Source: Calothrix sp. PCC 7507
GTDB taxonomy: Bacteria > Cyanobacteriota > Cyanobacteriia > Cyanobacteriales > Nostocaceae
Reading direction: 5' to 3'
NCBI RefSeq assembly: GCF_000316575.1
Contig: NC_019682.1
Coordinates: 5,691,501-5,755,500 of the forward strand
Length of the DNA: 64,000 nt
Below the pieces are notes generated by a model. The model searched no databases, was not told the origin of the DNA, and saw nothing but the letters and a program-made list of their open reading frames with translations. Position 1 is the stretch's first letter. Each line of letters begins with the position of its first letter. Positions 62,183-64,000 of this stretch are shown one piece after another. The translations under genes were made by a program, and so were the position numbers.

Positions 62183-63829
62183 CTATGAATTTAATGGCTG
62201 TAGTTGCTTACCAGAAGAGTCGAAATGACTAGTGGCATCAGCCAAGTGTTTCAGTAGTGTAGACTGTGGTAGCGGCCCTTGCAAGTGACTCCAGGGTAGT
62301 ATTTGCTCTGTTGACCAGTTGGTGTGGACGTAAAAATCTAAGTCGGGAATCTGTCCTTTGAGTTGTTTAAAAGCACGCTTGTAGCTACCCAGAGAGTCAC
62401 CAAAGTTGCGAGTAAGTTCTAGTAGCTGGGAAAGTCGGCGATCGCCTCTCGACAACATAGTTTGTATAATAGACCAGTTATAGCTTTCTGGGCGAAACTC
62501 TATCCCTTGCGGTTTTAACTGTTTTTGTAACATCTGCAACCGCTTTTCGGCTTGTCGATTCACCCCAAACCACTGAAACGGTGTGTGCGCTTTGGGTACA
62601 AAGGTGCTGCATCCCAGTGTTAACCGCAATCCAGGAACTGCTTTTTTAATACCCCGCATCATTGCCACAGTTTGCTCTAAATCTTCTGCTTCCTCACCGG
62701 GGAGTCCTACCATTCCATAGAGTTTTAAGCTTGATAATCCCCCAGCTTTGGCGTTTATCGCTGCTTGGATGATTTCATCGTTATTTAGCTTTTTATTGAT
62801 GATTTGGCGAATTTTTTCTGAGCCACTTTCTACTGCTATGGTAAGCGATCGCGTGTCTCTTTTCGCCAAAGTTTCTGCTAGCTGCACTGTCACGGTATTT
62901 GTTCGCACTGAGGCGATACTCACACGCACATCATCATACTTTGGCTGACTGATATAATCTAATAATGTCTCAAATTCAGGATGCTGGGTAACAGAAGCAC
63001 CCAATAACCCTAGCCGCTTTGTAACTTGTAACCCTCTTTCAATAGCTGGAATTAATGAGCCTTCCAAGCTAGCAGTTCTAAAAGGTAAAGTGAGATAACT
63101 CGCCAAACAGAAGCGGCACATTTCAGGACAACTTCTCACCACCTCCACCATATAAATATTTTCCCATGCCGCTTTTTCTGTCACCACAGTTGAAGCTGAT
63201 AGGGTATTTCCTCGATAAGTCTGTTTTTGCACAACGGCGGGAATTTCTGCGTCAATTGGTTTTATTGACTTTACCTCACCATCTGCGGCGTGATATTCCA
63301 CCTCATACAAACTAGGAACATAAATTCCTGGTATTTGTGCAAGTGCTTTGAGTTGAGTTTGTCGAGGAGCGTTTCTGACTTCTTTATAAGTGGTAATAAA
63401 ATCTCCCAGCAGGTTTTCCCCATCACCTAACAAAATCACATCAAAAAAATCGGCGTAGGGTTCAGGGTTAGCAGTGAGGACAGGCCCGCCACCAAAAATT
63501 ATGGGATGATGATCATTGCGGGAATTTGACCTGATGGGAATTTCTAAAGATTCCAGCAAATTTAAAATATTCACATAATCCAGTTCCCACGAAATCGAAA
63601 ATCCGACAATTTCCGGCTTTCTGGGTAATTGTTCGTGAATATCAGTAAATAGGCGACTCACCTGCACATCATCACGCATTGCCAAAGTTGCCCATACCAC
63701 CTGATAGCCTAGGCTAGTGATACCCACAGTGTACTCATTGGGAAAAGCAAAAATCAGTGGGATAGCGTCGGTGTCTGGGGTATTGGGGGTGAATAAGAGG
63801 CGTTCAGAGGCAAATGCAGATGATGTCAC
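62183..63829 (-). CDS. B12-binding-like radical SAM protein
   Basis: The 548-residue product has an N-terminal cobalamin-binding-like Rossmann region (about 20-150: FAFPNEYTVGITSLGYQVVW, PIIFGGGPVLTANPEPYAD, DVILLGDGE). The radical SAM domain has CPEMCRFC (Cys234, Cys238, Cys241) binding the [4Fe-4S] cluster, then SIASVRTNTV, LTIAVESGSEKIRQIINK and KLYGMVGLPGE. No DxHxxG signature is seen in the N-terminal domain, so cobalamin binding is uncertain. It is a conserved cyanobacterial protein whose reaction I cannot name. Confidence 0.88.
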   Translation of the reverse strand: MTSSAFASERLLFTPNTPDTDAIPLIFAFPNEYTVGITSLGYQVVWATLAMRDDVQVSRLFTDIHEQLPRKPEIVGFSISWELDYVNILNLLESLEIPIRSNSRNDHHPIIFGGGPVLTANPEPYADFFDVILLGDGENLLGDFITTYKEVRNAPRQTQLKALAQIPGIYVPSLYEVEYHAADGEVKSIKPIDAEIPAVVQKQTYRGNTLSASTVVTEKAAWENIYMVEVVRSCPEMCRFCLASYLTLPFRTASLEGSLIPAIERGLQVTKRLGLLGASVTQHPEFETLLDYISQPKYDDVRVSIASVRTNTVTVQLAETLAKRDTRSLTIAVESGSEKIRQIINKKLNNDEIIQAAINAKAGGLSSLKLYGMVGLPGEEAEDLEQTVAMMRGIKKAVPGLRLTLGCSTFVPKAHTPFQWFGVNRQAEKRLQMLQKQLKPQGIEFRPESYNWSIIQTMLSRGDRRLSQLLELTRNFGDSLGSYKRAFKQLKGQIPDLDFYVHTNWSTEQILPWSHLQGPLPQSTLLKHLADATSHFDSSGKQLQPLNS

Positions 63830-64000
63830 AGGTGTTTTGTTGGGGGTGTTTTTAATAATCTAGGCTAATAGAAATCGCACTTGAACAGCCAAAGTCATTT
63901 TAGTCCGTGCAGGTGGTCACTGAGCTTGTTGAAGTGCGGACTTTGTTTGTGTAGCCGCCACTTCCAGTCGCCAAGGCTTCATCTATATTTAATTTTAAGC

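Overview
The window looks like chromosomal DNA of a filamentous, probably heterocyst-forming cyanobacterium (Nostoc, Tolypothrix, Calothrix or Scytonema type; the genus is inference). The evidence is psaC, a minC-minD-minE operon with cyanobacterial features, very frequent HIP1 octamers (GCGATCGC), heptamer-type short tandem repeats, several MITE-like palindromes, a xisH/xisI pair and five Uma2 nuclease-fold genes.

Left part (1-13.6 kb): mostly housekeeping. A small membrane protein, a GNAT acetyltransferase, a DUF1537-type kinase, minCDE, a secreted cyanobacterial protein, fmt, a DUF6464 protein, psaC and glmS (UDP-GlcNAc supply), then a Uma2 gene. At the right edge (61.5-63.8 kb) housekeeping resumes with an SRPBCC protein, a CPXCG zinc-ribbon-like protein and a radical SAM protein.

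Middle (14-61 kb): a large accessory region for a modified cell-surface glycan, interrupted by a small natural-product cassette. The glycan part holds a 1908-residue protein with two PhyH dioxygenase domains and several glycosyltransferase domains, further GT2, GT4-GT2, GT2-GT4 and GT4-methyltransferase proteins, an ABC exporter pair (Wzm/Wzt type, Wzt with a C-terminal cargo-type domain), two TPR-sulfotransferases, an adenylylsulfate kinase (cysC) that would supply PAPS, and a membrane SGNH hydrolase - carbamoyltransferase - SxtJ/DUF5989 module. My inference is synthesis and export of a sulfated, carbamoylated and methylated polysaccharide or glycolipid.

Two genes, 23.7-26.3 kb (minus) and 39.0-42.1 kb (plus), encode an unusual fusion: SAM methyltransferase, UbiA-type membrane prenyltransferase, a coiled coil of 42-residue repeats, and TPRs. 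They form a 2.6-kb inverted repeat around about 13 kb. Inside it lies a cassette of acyl-CoA dehydrogenase, stand-alone adenylation enzyme, carrier protein and FAD-dependent halogenase, the classical set for turning proline into a halogenated pyrrolyl-carrier protein. Beside it are remnants of a fatty acyl-AMP ligase, an NRPS thioesterase, xisH and a class 3 lipase, so the region has been repeatedly rearranged.

No rRNA, tRNA or CRISPR array was recognised. All family assignments rest on reading motifs by eye; no database search was run.
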